25,942 nucleotides of DNA from Tieghemiomyces parasiticus (lineage: Eukaryota > Kickxellomycota > Dimargaritomycetes > Dimargaritales > Dimargaritaceae): positions 1 through 25,942 of the forward strand of contig JANBPT010000696.1 in assembly GCA_027575765.1 (NCBI GenBank), written 5' to 3'. This document shows positions 1 through 9,699 of this stretch, in pieces. Each line of letters starts with the position of its first letter. The stretch's first letter is position 1. Under the pieces are notes generated by a model. The model was not told where the DNA came from, searched no databases, and saw nothing but the letters and a program-made list of their open reading frames with translations. The translations under genes and the position numbers were made by a program.

Positions 1-640
1 TATTTATCCAACCCTGGATTCTGAGATCTTGCTACCGTTTATTGGGTGACCTGCTTGCCGTGCTTCGCTGGTACCATGGCCGATATCCCCGCCGGCATTG
101 CTACAGTAGTAACCGATATTCTTGGTCGGGGGGGGGCAACACGCTACCGTTTTGCGCCATTACGGCCAGCCGTATACCTCCACTGCGGGCCTATTGCTTA
201 CCAGTCCGCAGCTCCCACATCGACAGGCTAGACCGCCCAGAGGGAGTTGGCGCTCTACAGACCTCGGTATTCTCTTTTTGGAAGGCGCTTGGTACGCAAT
301 CACCAGTATGCCCCACCTCACGCTGGAGGCAGCCAGGGACAAGAGGGGAGTAATCGCCGCACGATGGCACCCTGTGCCACTCACCGGTAGCCGCTTGGCG
401 GTAGGTGTCACCACAGGTGTTTCTGTTGAGCAGCGAAAGGGACGGATGGGGAAAGTGGCGCTGTTTTCTGGTGCGACCACCCATCCACCACCTACACTTC
501 GGTGAATTTCTCACCAGCCCTTCCACCAAGGGGGGGGCGCTCTCGCTCTGCTGTCCATGCTGGGAAACCGCCCAACGATTACTATTTCAGTTATCAGGAC
601 TGCGACGCTTCCCCTCCTTAGTGCCCTCACCCGCTTGGCT
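1..640. other. Intergenic, nothing recognised
   Basis: No convincing gene is visible. The open frames here overlap in several phases and read as random composition. A frame from 76 to 231 (+) starts well (ATGGCC in an ACC context) but gives only about 52 residues and matches nothing I know. There are G runs near 128-136 and 531-538. The last 200 bases are the upstream region of the gene that starts at 813. Confidence 0.5.
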
Positions 641-647
641 TATATAA
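641..647 (+). promoter_or_regulatory. TATA box of the 813-1805 gene
   Basis: TATATAA lies 172 bases upstream of the ATG at 813 and is followed by a pyrimidine-rich, ATG-poor leader. The earlier in-frame ATG at 651 sits only about 10 bases from this box, so it would not be in a transcript starting the usual ~30 bases downstream. This supports 813 as the start. Confidence 0.55.
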
Positions 648-812
648 TGGATGCCCCCTTCCTCCAGGCACCAGCAATGTATCGTATTGAGTTGGCACGC
701 GGGCCCCTCCTTCAGCCATCCACCTTCGCACACCTTTCCCCTCGCTCTTCCTGTTTCCTATCACTCAACCACCCACCTTGCCACGTGTACCAGCGAGTGT
801 GCCTCCGTTACC

Positions 813-1805
813 ATGCGTTCGTCTGTGGTCTTCCTTATCTTTGCCTGGGCCGGCTCGTACGTCTACGCTTTCGAATCTCCCTCAGAATCCTCGGCGGATC
901 CACCCGACCGTAGCGACTGGCACGCAGTGACTGGAGTCGCCAGGTCCCCTGGGAACCGTCCGCAGTCCTCCGTACCTCAGGTCGGTACTTTTCCACCTAG
1001 CATCTGGCCTGAGGCGACGAGTGCTAATAAGCAGGTACAGGTTGGGACCTGTCATTATTACCTCGACTCGCAGGACGGTCCCCCCGTAGGTCAGTCCAAA
1101 ACACCCCGGGTTGCCCGATACGACCCTATAGAACGCAAGCGCCGCATTAAGCGCCCTGCCATATCCCAACCAGGTCCATACCCCCACGATCTTCAAGCCA
1201 TAACTCAGTCTGCCCGTCACCTGGGGTCCCAGGCTCGCCTCTCGGAAGATGAGTACCTTAAGGTGATTCTTGATTCCAAAATGATCAGTTTATGCGAAGA
1301 ACTGAAGGCGACCGCCCGTTCCGAGGCCCTTATGAGCCCAGCTACGAGCCAGATGACATACCGGAGTCACCTTAAAGGTGTTTTAGAACGTTTAGATATT
1401 GCTAATCCGGTACCGTGGGTAGGTGTTTACAACACAGTGGTTTCTGTCGTTGACAGGTTGTACTCCCGGGTCAGTAGAAATAGCGACGAGTCTTTATCCC
1501 CCGGTCGGCTTTACCTCACTTATTTGGACTACACCAGCAGCAGGTTGGTCACTGAAGTCCTGTTTGACTTTGAGACAGACACGTGTGCCAAGCTACCTAG
1601 TATTATTTCAAGTCATCTCCGTCCGTTTGGCTCCTATGTCATTCTCGACCCTATGCAGCTTGATGTGCTTACCGACGCTGACATTAGAGATCAGTTGTAC
1701 AAGTTTAACGTCCAGCACGTTGACAAGGTCATGAACAGGCGAAATGGCATTGGGAACGAACATGAGCTCTTGCGAACGGGCCTTCCCTCACCTTGGGATG
1801 ATTAG
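813..1805 (+). CDS. Secreted protein of unknown function (330 aa)
   Basis: Single-exon frame of 330 residues. I chose the ATG at 813 over the in-frame ATG at 651 for three reasons: it gives a clean signal peptide (charged MRSS, hydrophobic core VVFLIFAWAG, likely cleavage near residue 20), it has a CC-ATG context, and the TATA box lies just before 651. Residues 20-140 are Pro/Ser-rich and low in structure, with a basic cluster at 108-114 (RKRRIKR) that could be a kexin-type processing site. Residues 145-330 look like a mostly helical folded domain. There are only three cysteines (80, 161, 258), so this is not a small cysteine-rich effector. I recognise no family or catalytic motif. The function is unknown. 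Secretion is inferred from the N-terminus. The gene stands alone, with a poly(A) signal about 100 bases after the stop. Confidence 0.8.
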   Translation: MRSSVVFLIFAWAGSYVYAFESPSESSADPPDRSDWHAVTGVARSPGNRPQSSVPQVGTFPPSIWPEATSANKQVQVGTCHYYLDSQDGPPVGQSKTPRVARYDPIERKRRIKRPAISQPGPYPHDLQAITQSARHLGSQARLSEDEYLKVILDSKMISLCEELKATARSEALMSPATSQMTYRSHLKGVLERLDIANPVPWVGVYNTVVSVVDRLYSRVSRNSDESLSPGRLYLTYLDYTSSRLVTEVLFDFETDTCAKLPSIISSHLRPFGSYVILDPMQLDVLTDADIRDQLYKFNVQHVDKVMNRRNGIGNEHELLRTGLPSPWDD

Positions 1806-1908
1806 GTTTCCGCTTCCCCCTAAACTACTACCAACGTTATCCACTATTTTTTATCGACTCTGTCGTTTGCATCTATTGGATTACAAAAGGTGGTGATCCC
1901 AGGTGGCA

Positions 1909-1914
1909 AATAAA
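1909..1914 (+). terminator. Poly(A) signal AATAAA
   Basis: A canonical AATAAA lies about 104 bases after the stop codon at 1805, on the same strand as the secreted-protein gene. This fits a short fungal 3' UTR. Confidence 0.5.
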
Positions 1915-2965
1915 ATTTGATGCTACTTAAAAGGAGGTCTTAGACCCTGACCTCGTAGGTGATCCCTAGCGGTGTTTGATATGCCTTGGCACTTGAAGTA
2001 GACTTTCTTCGAGTTGCTTTTATAGGCCCAGACCAGCCGCCTCCAATTGTTCATCAGTCACCTGGGATGTCCAGCACCCCAACCCATTAATCCGAGTGGA
2101 CAGTGGGGGTTCCTTATATGGCTTTAGTATGGTCAAGGCTGTATGACCAAGTATACACGAGAATTAGGTGCAAACCTGGGCTTTGTTGTGCTGCACATCA
2201 CTGCTGATTGTGAGTGATAATTTCATCGTTGAACTGAGCTCGGCTTCATTAAAGACGATTTCTGGTCCAAATGCCCATCGGACACCCCCCCCTTCGGGGA
2301 ATAATTGACAGAATCAGGACCCTGGCCTTCCCAGAAGTAGAGCCACGATTAACCCGTAAGTGGTTGACCCGGATCAGTCATACCGTTATATGTTGATTGG
2401 CATCTTCGAGCCTCGAGTTGGAATTACGCATGTACGTAGGTCGCGAGCCACCCTGTATCATTGCCTGCCAGTGCCACCAACCGGTATGCTATGTACTTGC
2501 TTTTCCCAGGGTCTTAACACACGCCATGGACTATCGCTAGACATGGTCGTCACCAACAGTGGGATCCGGGGTTTACTCAACGAGCCACCAGCTGGTTCCG
2601 GTCGCTGCATATTGTATCCTGAAGGTGTCCTACTGTCAGTTGAGCTGCGCTGTAGCAGCCTGAAACCCCCTCCCCCCTCCGAATTTTATATGTTGTCAGG
2701 TCAGTGACTACAGGGATTACCTGGATATAGAGCTATTGTCAACTAGCTGTGCAGTACAGGTGGGAGGTTCTTCCTTTGCCTAAATGGATACTTGACAGAG
2801 TACTATACGTGGTATGATCTTTTAGTTACTAAGACATCTCGACGCAGGAAATAAAAAACATGTGGTAGTAGTACAGGGCTTTGACGAAGGATGGCGAAGC
2901 CAGATAAATCAGAAATAGAGGTTAAAAGATGAGCACAAGGCAGAGAGGGAAGATGCAGTAGGCTA
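1915..2965. other. Intergenic with a possible gene relic at 2360-2707
   Basis: No intact gene is seen. A 115-codon plus-strand frame at 2360-2707 starts from GTG rather than ATG. It carries RYMLIGIFEPR, which resembles RYIVVTIFQPR in another orphan frame at 22405-22698. Both could be decayed pieces of one unknown family. The last few hundred bases are downstream sequence of the minus-strand gene ending at 2966. Confidence 0.35.
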
Positions 2966-4223
2966 CTAGTAGCGAAGAGGTCGGGCATTGCTGGAGGCAC
3001 CACGGAAGGTCTGGACCCGGGTGGCCGGTGGGGTAGGGTCGAGCATGCCATCCAGCTGTTTGCGGTCGGAAAAGAATGCTGGGGGCTGGATTTCGTGCTT
3101 GTACCGCTCGGGGGCCAGTCCGTAATCCTCGAGCAGCTGTAGAAACTGCGTCTTGCTTGTTTCGTACTCGAGTTGCGGGAGGAGGTGCGGAATGAGGTGC
3201 TGGACGACCACGGCCCCGTCTTCCGTTTCTAGCCACTCGACTAGGGTATCGAGTCGCTGCCGGTCGGTTTTCATGGCTCGCAGCTGACCAAACAACTCCA
3301 CGGCCGGGTTGTAGTCTTCGTCGTCGTCATTGACGCGCGAGGCCGCCGAGGACCGTTTGGAGCGTGGAACGTCCGGCGTTGGGTTACCTGAGAGACCGAT
3401 GCGCCCGTGCTTGCGCCGGAGTCGGATCCAACGCCGGCGGCGCACGAAGGCCTTCCACGGTCGATGTGCGCCTAGAAAACGAAGAAAAACATTCACGGAG
3501 AGGAGGAGACGAAGAAGATGTGGTATGTTTAAGGTGAGTCAATGGCCATAGAGGTGATGACCTCGAACGTACCTAAAAGGAAACGGTTTTCTTCATTGCG
3601 TGGTTAACCTACCGTGCCACCAGGGAAGGCCGAAACTGATGGAATAGGTCCAGCCCTCTTCATCCACGTCGTCCGACATGTCTACGCACCACTGGTCATA
3701 TACCCACTCCCAGCTGGGGTCGGGCAGCTGGTACGAATGAATGTCCGCCAGCGCAAAATTGTAACCGTCGTACCAAGCCGGCGGGTCGGCATGGAAGAGC
3801 AGCTTGCTGTTAAACTTGGGGACGCCGAAGAGATAGAGCCCCCTCTGGTTCTCGTAAATCACGTCGAAGCGTTCCGTACCCTGGGGCTCTTCCTCCTCGT
3901 CCTCCTCCTCGCGGTCCCGGCCCACATCGATGTTGGATGTGCTAAACCCAGCATGGTTTGACTAATTGGCGGCGTAAGGAAAGTGGGGGTACGGAAGTGT
4001 CGGCAGATGCAGGGTCGGTTACCTGTGGTAGGTGAGGTATTCCGGAAGCACGGTAGCGGGAAGCAGGACTTCCGCTTCCAAGGGCCAAAATAGGGATGCG
4101 ACAACGGGGAATGACTCAACTGCCCCTTCATTCCGGCCTTTTCAGATAAGTCGATGGCCATGGCTTGTTACTTACGGCTTGGTTGCGTCGAAAGGTCGGC
4201 AGGAATCGGTGACGGAGACCCAT
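2966..4223 (-). CDS. DysF (peroxin/ferlin) domain protein, Spo73/Pex24-like
   Basis: Spliced minus-strand gene. My model is exons 4223-4176, 4114-4023, 3941-3613 and 3471-2966, which gives 324 aa. The last two junctions are well supported. Donor CACG|GTAGGT to acceptor TTCTAG|GCG rebuilds the domain signature from PWWHG into a stretch that includes FVRRRRWIR. Donor CACAG|GTAACC to TTTAG|CACATC keeps the frame into the DysF start FDVIYENQRGLYLFG. DysF hallmarks are visible: DPPAWYDG, a W-x-W before WCVDMS, and DVDEEGW.YS. A Glu/Asp-rich stretch precedes the domain. The tail after it (NPAVELFGQL onward) is helical. In this family DysF proteins act at membrane contacts, for example Spo73 in prospore membrane growth and the Pex23/24/30 peroxins at ER-peroxisome sites. 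I see no transmembrane segments, so a Spo73-like soluble form fits better. The 5' end is uncertain. GCC|GTAAGT is a strong donor, but the phase-compatible acceptor TTGAG is weak, so the first one or two exons may be wrong. Confidence 0.75.
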
Positions 4224-4917
4224 GGCGGGCGTGGCGTCAGGGTTGCGTCTGTTTCAATTGGAGATGGTTGCCTTTAGAAGGCGTAGATGGAGGGCTGATG
4301 GTTCTCCTTGCTAGGGTAGGGGGATGGGAGAGAGAGCCGAGCGGGGATGGGTAATCATGCGAACGAGAAAAAATATGTATCTTACAACACAGAGAAAAGT
4401 GGTAGCGGAGAAGCTGAGTTAGAATGGGAGAAAGCGGGAGGGGCGGAAAGCAGTCTGTGTACCGCGGGGCTGGTTGGGGTGCACTCGTGAAATGGCAGAG
4501 AGGTTCAGTGCAGAGCTAAACTGCGCCCTGCGGCGGGGAACCCTGTCCGGGAACTAGCAGTTTGAGAGGTGGACGCTCTCATTGTCCGTTGTCAGCGGAC
4601 ACCGGCGCAACTACTATGGATCCCGGCCCTTCTATTTCGCCGTTTGACTCTCTTAACTGGCAAAAGGTTTGCCTTACTGGCTGTGGTTAAAACCTTGGTA
4701 GCCACACGAGACCGGGGGAGATACACCAAGGGCCTTGATTGCCAACTTAGTGGCTGGAAAAGGGGGTATGAAAGATAGAAAGTTGAAGGAGATAGTCTAC
4801 AAAGGATTGAAGGGGTGGAGGTAGGCGGGAAGGATAGTAGGCCTGACTCCAAAGCGAAATAGATGAAAACAATGACGAGAGAAGGGGTTGGTGTCCTCAC
4901 TGACGTCGTGTACTAAG
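4224..4917. other. Upstream region of the DysF gene
   Basis: No gene is seen. The plus strand is purine-rich (minus strand CT-rich) through most of it, like the leader and promoter zones of other minus-strand genes here. It probably holds the promoter and 5' UTR of the gene starting at 4223. I could not pick a clear TATA box. Confidence 0.4.
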
Positions 4918-5551
4918 GACCCGCCTTGCAATCCAAACCAATAGCGCCGGCCCCTCGTCTGCAAGTGCCGCTCCATCAGCACCTCGGTCTGCCACCCCCT
5001 CCATTACCTCGCCCGTGAAAGATACTTTCACTCCTTTCAACCTTAACATTGCCTCTAGTAACGCGCATTGCCCATACACTTTCTTGGTGGCCGTTAAAGG
5101 AGACCTGGGTTACTTCGCTGGGGCCGTGAGTGCCAGCTCCCTCAGCTACGATGTGGATTGACAGCTATCAGGGAAGGTTCTTCCTGGGCACTCTCAAAGG
5201 CATTAACTACAGGATGTTATCCAATCTGTAAGCTGGCAAGGGTGCCAATGCGGTGAGTATTACCGCTATCAATCCGATCCGTCCGGTCCAGGTGCACCCT
5301 GTCCCGTTTAATTGGGCTATGTTGGAATGCCTTTATAAGGTAGATAGGTTATAGGGATGTGAACAACATTGCCCTAGGTGACAATGACAACCATCACCCT
5401 TGGCAAACTCCGCACTGTGGTCGTTTCCCTGACCGTCACCGCCAGTAAGGCCTATCGTGTCATTAGAGCCGGCCTGGTCAGCGCCGTCAAGTTCGCCACC
5501 GTCAACGCCTTCCCCTTCTGGTATAACACCAATGAGTCATCTACCATGTAA
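4918..5551 (+). pseudogene. Exon-like pieces of an unknown gene, decayed or multi-exon
   Basis: This stretch is GC-richer and more protein-like than its AT-rich right flank. From about 4918, just after a CTGAC...ACTAAG branch/acceptor-like site, one frame reads a Ser/Ala/Pro-rich segment. It continues into a folded-looking segment containing CPYTFLVAVKGDLGYFAGA and stops at 5159-5161. Another frame continues with GRFFLGTLKGINYRMLSNL and a TAA. A strong donor, AATGCG|GTGAGT near 5253, pairs in phase with CCCTAG|GTGACA near 5377-5382 and joins ..GANA to VTMTTITLGKLRTVVVSL.., ending at the TAA at 5549-5551. A possible 46-base GTGAGT...CAG intron would remove one frameshift, but one in-frame stop remains and there is no start codon. 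A relic or a partly mis-modelled secreted or surface protein are both possible. I recognise no family. Confidence 0.35.
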
Positions 5552-7267
5552 TTTTCATTCTTTGAATACGCCAAAAATCTAACAGACGACAAGGTTTAGC
5601 TTGTTTAGGCTACATGCAATGCTCAAGTAACATGATTCTCAATATCACTTTTTTTTAAGAAACACCCAAGCAGCATTGAACTTAACTGGGATCTAACCGC
5701 CTCCAGAGGCTGTATCTGAATGACTGATTGCCTTCCTACTGGGGGAAAAATTATTAAATTGGCCTATTGTTGAGATTGCTTGGTTTATGGTTCCTACTGG
5801 ACTAAACTTTAACTTGACCCGGTGGGTATGCCCGACACTTCATTTATGAATTGAATAGGCCAATAAAGGCATCATTGTGGGTAGCAATGACCATAGCTGG
5901 GTATTAATATGAAATTACTTTTCCTTAAAATGCTGAGTGGTAGGTAGAAACGTAATCCAGGAAATATGAGTAAAAAAAGGAGTGCCGGTTAATCTTTATT
6001 GGAGCTAACCCGGTGCCTTATATAAGGCAGCGGCCTGTGGCTTTGGCCTTGTCGGCAGGTGCTAATGCAGAGAAGAGCGGAAGCATAAGAAACCGTAAGG
6101 AAGTATGGCAAGTGTCGTTCGAGGAAGACTGGCCCAAGTGGTTGCGATGAGTCGTAGAGATTAGGTCGAGGAGTTGGCTATTGTTCTAGCTGGGTGCATG
6201 CGTGGTGATCGCGAGGGTGTGACAGAGTCGTGAGTGGCTGCCGCCTGGTGCGTGGTGGTGCGGTCGTTCTAGGCTACCACAATGACGTTTATTGAAATAA
6301 TAACCATCGCTTTAAGCCACTTGGCCAGCTCTTGTCAGCCAGCCGCCAAAGCAGGATCCATAGTCACCTGGCTGGTGCTTGATGGTCATTTACTGTCAGG
6401 TAGTCACAGTTGTGTCCAGTGGGACAGACTTCTTACTGTACAACCGCCGTTTGATATACCTGCTCAGTCAGAGCTGTACGGTGGGGTTAAGATAAGTTTG
6501 ACTCTAGAGGGGGAAACATAGGGATGGATTGTCACTGCACGGTGTGGCAGTACGCTGTCGTAATAGAGCTGCGGATAGGTGATGGTCCAAACTTCCACGT
6601 GCCTTTGTCCCGGCCTGAAGCATGAACTCTAGCCTATACCCTAGGTAGTGGATTGGCAGGGACTGTGGAACCAAGGGCGAGAGACGTAATGCTCAGATGT
6701 AACGGAACGTGTTTGGTGACATTCCCAAAAATGCACCATTTACACCCCCTTGAGTATGGCATGGCCCTGGTGGGTCTGAATGGCAATAGGGTCACCATTT
6801 ATAATGCCGCCTCCGGGAATTCTAAATCCAGCAAGTGAACCGTCCAAGTATACCCTGGCATGCACTCACGTGTGACAAGGGAGGGGGGGTGCCGTAGGAG
6901 CCCACTAGCTCTGTCGAATTTCTCCAGGCAATCGGCGATACAACGTACTCGCCGGTTGCACCGGATGTCGGTGAGATCGCGGAAGGCCCGGCGCTTGAGG
7001 TGAATACATAACCCCAGGTCCCTGTGCCTGAAGCTAGGGAAAGTGTGACAGCCATGGGTCTAGTCGTTTAGAAGGCAATCGAGGGTAAACCTTTAGCACT
7101 CTCGGGACTACGGTCCTATTGTACGCGCCAAGGCTGTCTGGTGAGCGATCAGACAGGGGGAGAGGTTTCCTTCAAGGGAGTAGTGCACCCGTACGAAAGC
7201 GAGCTAGTCGCCAGTTGATGGCGATGCGACAAGGGGTATCCGAGTCCAGCATGGAAGTCAGTTCAGG
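5552..7267. other. Gene-poor stretch with relic-like frames
   Basis: No intact gene is visible. Two plus-strand frames look more protein-like than chance. The one at 6282-6521 has IVTWLVLDGHLLSGS and LLTVQPPFDIPAQSELYGG. The one at 6653-6838 has EYGMALVGLNGNRVTIYN. They are separated by stops, lack convincing splice partners, and I cannot name a family. They may be decayed exons of the same or a related protein as the 4918-5551 pieces. The stretch also holds a 16-base palindrome at 6014-6029. Confidence 0.35.
6014..6029. promoter_or_regulatory. Perfect 16-bp palindrome with TATA core
   Basis: TGCCTTATATAAGGCA reads the same on both strands and contains TATATAA in each direction. It could be an orphan TATA box or a protein-binding palindrome. 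No intact gene starts within 300 bases on either side, so its role is unknown. Confidence 0.35.
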
Positions 7268-7276
7268 CACAATATT

Positions 7277-7322
7277 TATATATATATTCTGCCTAGCGGC
7301 GCTTTGACTGAATATATATATA
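7277..7322. repeat. AT-rich inverted repeat, 13-bp arms
   Basis: The arms TATATATATATTC (7277-7289) and GAATATATATATA (7310-7322) are exact reverse complements around a 20-base GC-richer loop. The structure ends just before the diverged repeat copy at 7333-7563. It could extrude a cruciform or mark the edge of an old element, or it may simply be low-complexity AT sequence. Confidence 0.5.
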
Positions 7323-7332
7323 TAGTCAGGTA

Positions 7333-7563
7333 CCGCTCACCACGGTTGGTACATTTGGGCTAAGGGGGGATGAGGTTCCAAAAGTCGACACGGGAGTAAG
7401 GCAAATATGGGAGCTGTAAAGTGAGGGATGGTCCTATTACGAAATGGTATGGCCCATTCGATTCTTTGCCTTGGATACTTCTAGATCCCATATCCAGGCC
7501 TAATGGCCGAGATTTCAAGTTTCGCTAAACACCAGAATTTAGTGCCATGTATATAAGGTAATG
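7333..7563 (-). repeat. Diverged dispersed repeat, copy A (relic of a coding 3' end)
   Basis: Aligns in the same orientation with 11217-11452. Shared blocks include CACGGTTGGTA, CAAAAGTCGACA, GCCTTGGAT.TTTCTAGAT (near-identical) and TCAAGTTTC. Read on the minus strand, both copies encode the end of a protein. Copy A gives HGTKFWCLAKLEIS and copy B gives EGTKFSSLVKLEVS, each followed some residues later by ATC-TAG at the same alignment point (TAG at 7483-7481 here). Differences fall mainly at third codon positions, which suggests past coding constraint. Copy A has a one-base shift upstream relative to copy B, so it is probably dead. It lies about 90 bases downstream of the stop of the 7652-9514 gene. 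Confidence 0.6.
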
Positions 7564-7651
7564 AACAGACAGGTGTCCATTGGTAAGACGGGCCAAAACA
7601 TCGAAACAAAAAAATATAATAAAACAACCTAGGCATCCTTTAGCGATGCGT

Positions 7652-9514
7652 TTACTGGAGGGTAGTCGGTTCGGTCGTGACCATGGAGTCGTAGGTCAAA
7701 AAGTAGAGCTTATCATCGGCGCCAATGTACACCGGGAGATCGTTTTCGAACTCGCGGGCAGGCTTGGACTCATCACACCTCTGGACGAGGTCCTTAAGTG
7801 TGTCGGTACGTGGCTCCCAGCCCAGGTACAGGCCCGAACCTTTCAGATAGCATGCTTCAGCATCTGACATAACTTCGTACCAGCTCTGGATCTTATTAAC
7901 ATGATCAGGCTGTTTTAAACGGTCGGCGACGAGTATAGCGATTCTCCGCTCGTCATCTCTGTAGGAAACGAGTACATTGTCCGAGATTCGCCTGGCTATG
8001 TACGCATCGAGGTGATCAAGCATCCCCAATGCGGCAAACGCAACCACTACCGAATGACGGAACACTTTTTCTACTTCCTTTTGGTAAAATCTGCCCGTAG
8101 CACGAAAGGTTCGCCTGTAGACGCTATCCTGCATTATTGACGTGACCTGCGCCAAACTGGGCGCTTGAGCACCAGTTGTAGCGCTAGCAATGACGTCGAT
8201 ATTGTCATCCTCGTCATCCTCGTCAGGTAAACCACTGAAGATGATTTCCATGAATTGGATATGCCCGGTCGGGATGGCTGAGCCTTGGTGAAAAATGTCC
8301 ATCACCCCGTAAGTACCGAGGTACCCAAATAGAACCTGTTGTAGGTGATCCAGATACCTAACGTTACCGAGAAGAAGTGCCTGAGGGAAACGCAGGGCCA
8401 AGTCAGCCCTAGTCTTATGGTCGAGTACGTCGTCGAACTTGATCGGCCGGGCGGCCTTGTTGATTTTGAGTAGCTCAGGGCGGAAATCACGTATGGCCCC
8501 CGGCAGGAAGGCTTTAAAACTCGCATCATCAATTTGTCCTTCCACAGCTAAGTCGTAGGCCGCGACATCCTCGTTGCCCACAATCGTGACGCCCCTCACG
8601 TTTTCCTCGGATGGGAGTGGGTAGGACAGATAAGGCGGCTCTTGGTCGTTAGCGTAAACGTTGCCAAGCGGAGTAACATTGAACTCGTGTAAAATACCAA
8701 CCAAAAGTCGCCGATAAAGAGTGGCCTCTACGAGGGGTTTCGCAACGGGCCAGATTGTGTCATGCATGTATTTTCTGATCTCCGTGATGTATTTGTCGCG
8801 GACCTCCTCGTCAAGGTAGGTGTTGCGAAGTATCTGGTAGTCTTGATCAAGTAGGCGTTGCTGACGGCGTTCATTGTTCTCACCCACCACAATATTGTTC
8901 CGCGGCCAGGCTAATCTGTCGTTTGTTTTTTCAAATCGCGTTCGCCCGACATAGTCCGGAGGCGACTCGTGGCTGATCCACTCTTTGAACCACGGTTCGG
9001 TACGGCTCGCGATATCCTTATCATGGGACTCAAGCTCCTAAGGGCAGCATAGGCCAGAGTGGAGGAGACAAGTTCGGTAGCATGACGAGGGAGAAAGTGG
9101 TTAGGAAAGCAAAAAAAATTATTACAGAGCAATCCGAAAGGGCGCCTGTGTCGTCTGCAGGAAATAACAGGAGGTAGTGCACTACGATATGTCCCATCAT
9201 TGGACGTGGACCACGGCGCTAGGATGGGAGGCTCGCTCCTGACCTACCCCTGTCCAGCGTAAATGTGGTGTTGTAGGAATATTTACCTTACGAACTCTGT
9301 AACTGGGCATCAGAGAAGCAACCGCAGTATTGCGAATATTGAAGGCGTCGACGAACTTTTCTTGCTGGTCGATAGGCATAGCATTGCCAATTCTCGCATA
9401 AATCTCATTGGGGAGGGGTTTAGAACTCTCCTGCCCGTCGGAACCGGGTGCGCCCGAAACGAGTTTCTGCTGCAGCGCCAGGGTCCCAAACGCGAAGAAA
9501 AAAGCAGATTTCAT
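7652..9514 (-). CDS. Secreted protein of unknown function, two exons (537 aa)
   Basis: Exon 1 is 9514-9287 (76 codons) and exon 2 is 9037-7652. The 249-base intron has donor AAG|GTAAAT and acceptor CCCTTAG|GAG, both phase 0. A CTAAC branch site lies at 9104-9100, and the acceptor is the first AG after it. Exon 1 begins MKSAFFFAFGTLALQQKLVSGAP, a clear signal peptide with cleavage near residue 21-22. The mature chain is largely helical and hydrophilic. It has an NVT glycosylation sequon, one acidic run around residues 348-354 (DEDDEDD), and only two cysteines (about 472 and 497), which could form one disulfide. There is no transmembrane segment, GPI signal or known catalytic motif, and I recognise no family. 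Its length and composition differ from the 330-aa orphan at 813-1805, and I see no convincing homology between them. A TATA box lies 170 bases upstream. The function is unknown; a secreted, lineage-restricted protein is the inference. Confidence 0.85.
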
Positions 9515-9520
9515 GTTGAC

Positions 9521-9563
9521 GAGGAGGGGTGGGGAGGGAGGGAGGTGGGGCGTAAAGGAGGGT
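9521..9563 (+). other. G-rich tract at the start of a secreted-protein gene
   Basis: The plus strand has at least five runs of three or four G separated by short spacers, ending 7 bases before the ATG (minus strand, 9514). On that gene the tract is in the template strand, so the 5' UTR of the RNA would be C-rich. It meets the usual pattern for a potential G-quadruplex. It also fits the CT-rich leaders of other genes here. Confidence 0.4.
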
Positions 9564-9681
9564 GAGGCCGTCGAGATGGCAAGAAGCGAGGAAAGGGGTG
9601 CACTGAGCGAGAGGTAGAGTAGTTCAGCAGGCCTGGCTAACGTTGAATTTAATGCCGAAATGAGAGGCCAGCCCCTTCTTC

Positions 9682-9688
9682 TTATATA
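9682..9688 (-). promoter_or_regulatory. TATA box of the 7652-9514 gene
   Basis: TATATAA on the minus strand (9688-9682) lies about 170 bases upstream of the ATG at 9514, nearly the same spacing as for the secreted orphan at 813. The segment between is a leader rich in C and T on the coding strand. Confidence 0.55.
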
Positions 9689-9699
9689 GGGCATTGACG

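Noticed and set aside
651..812. N-terminal extension of the 813-1805 frame from ATG 651
   Set aside because: It would place the start about 10 bases from the TATA box and bury the signal peptide 54 residues inside the protein.
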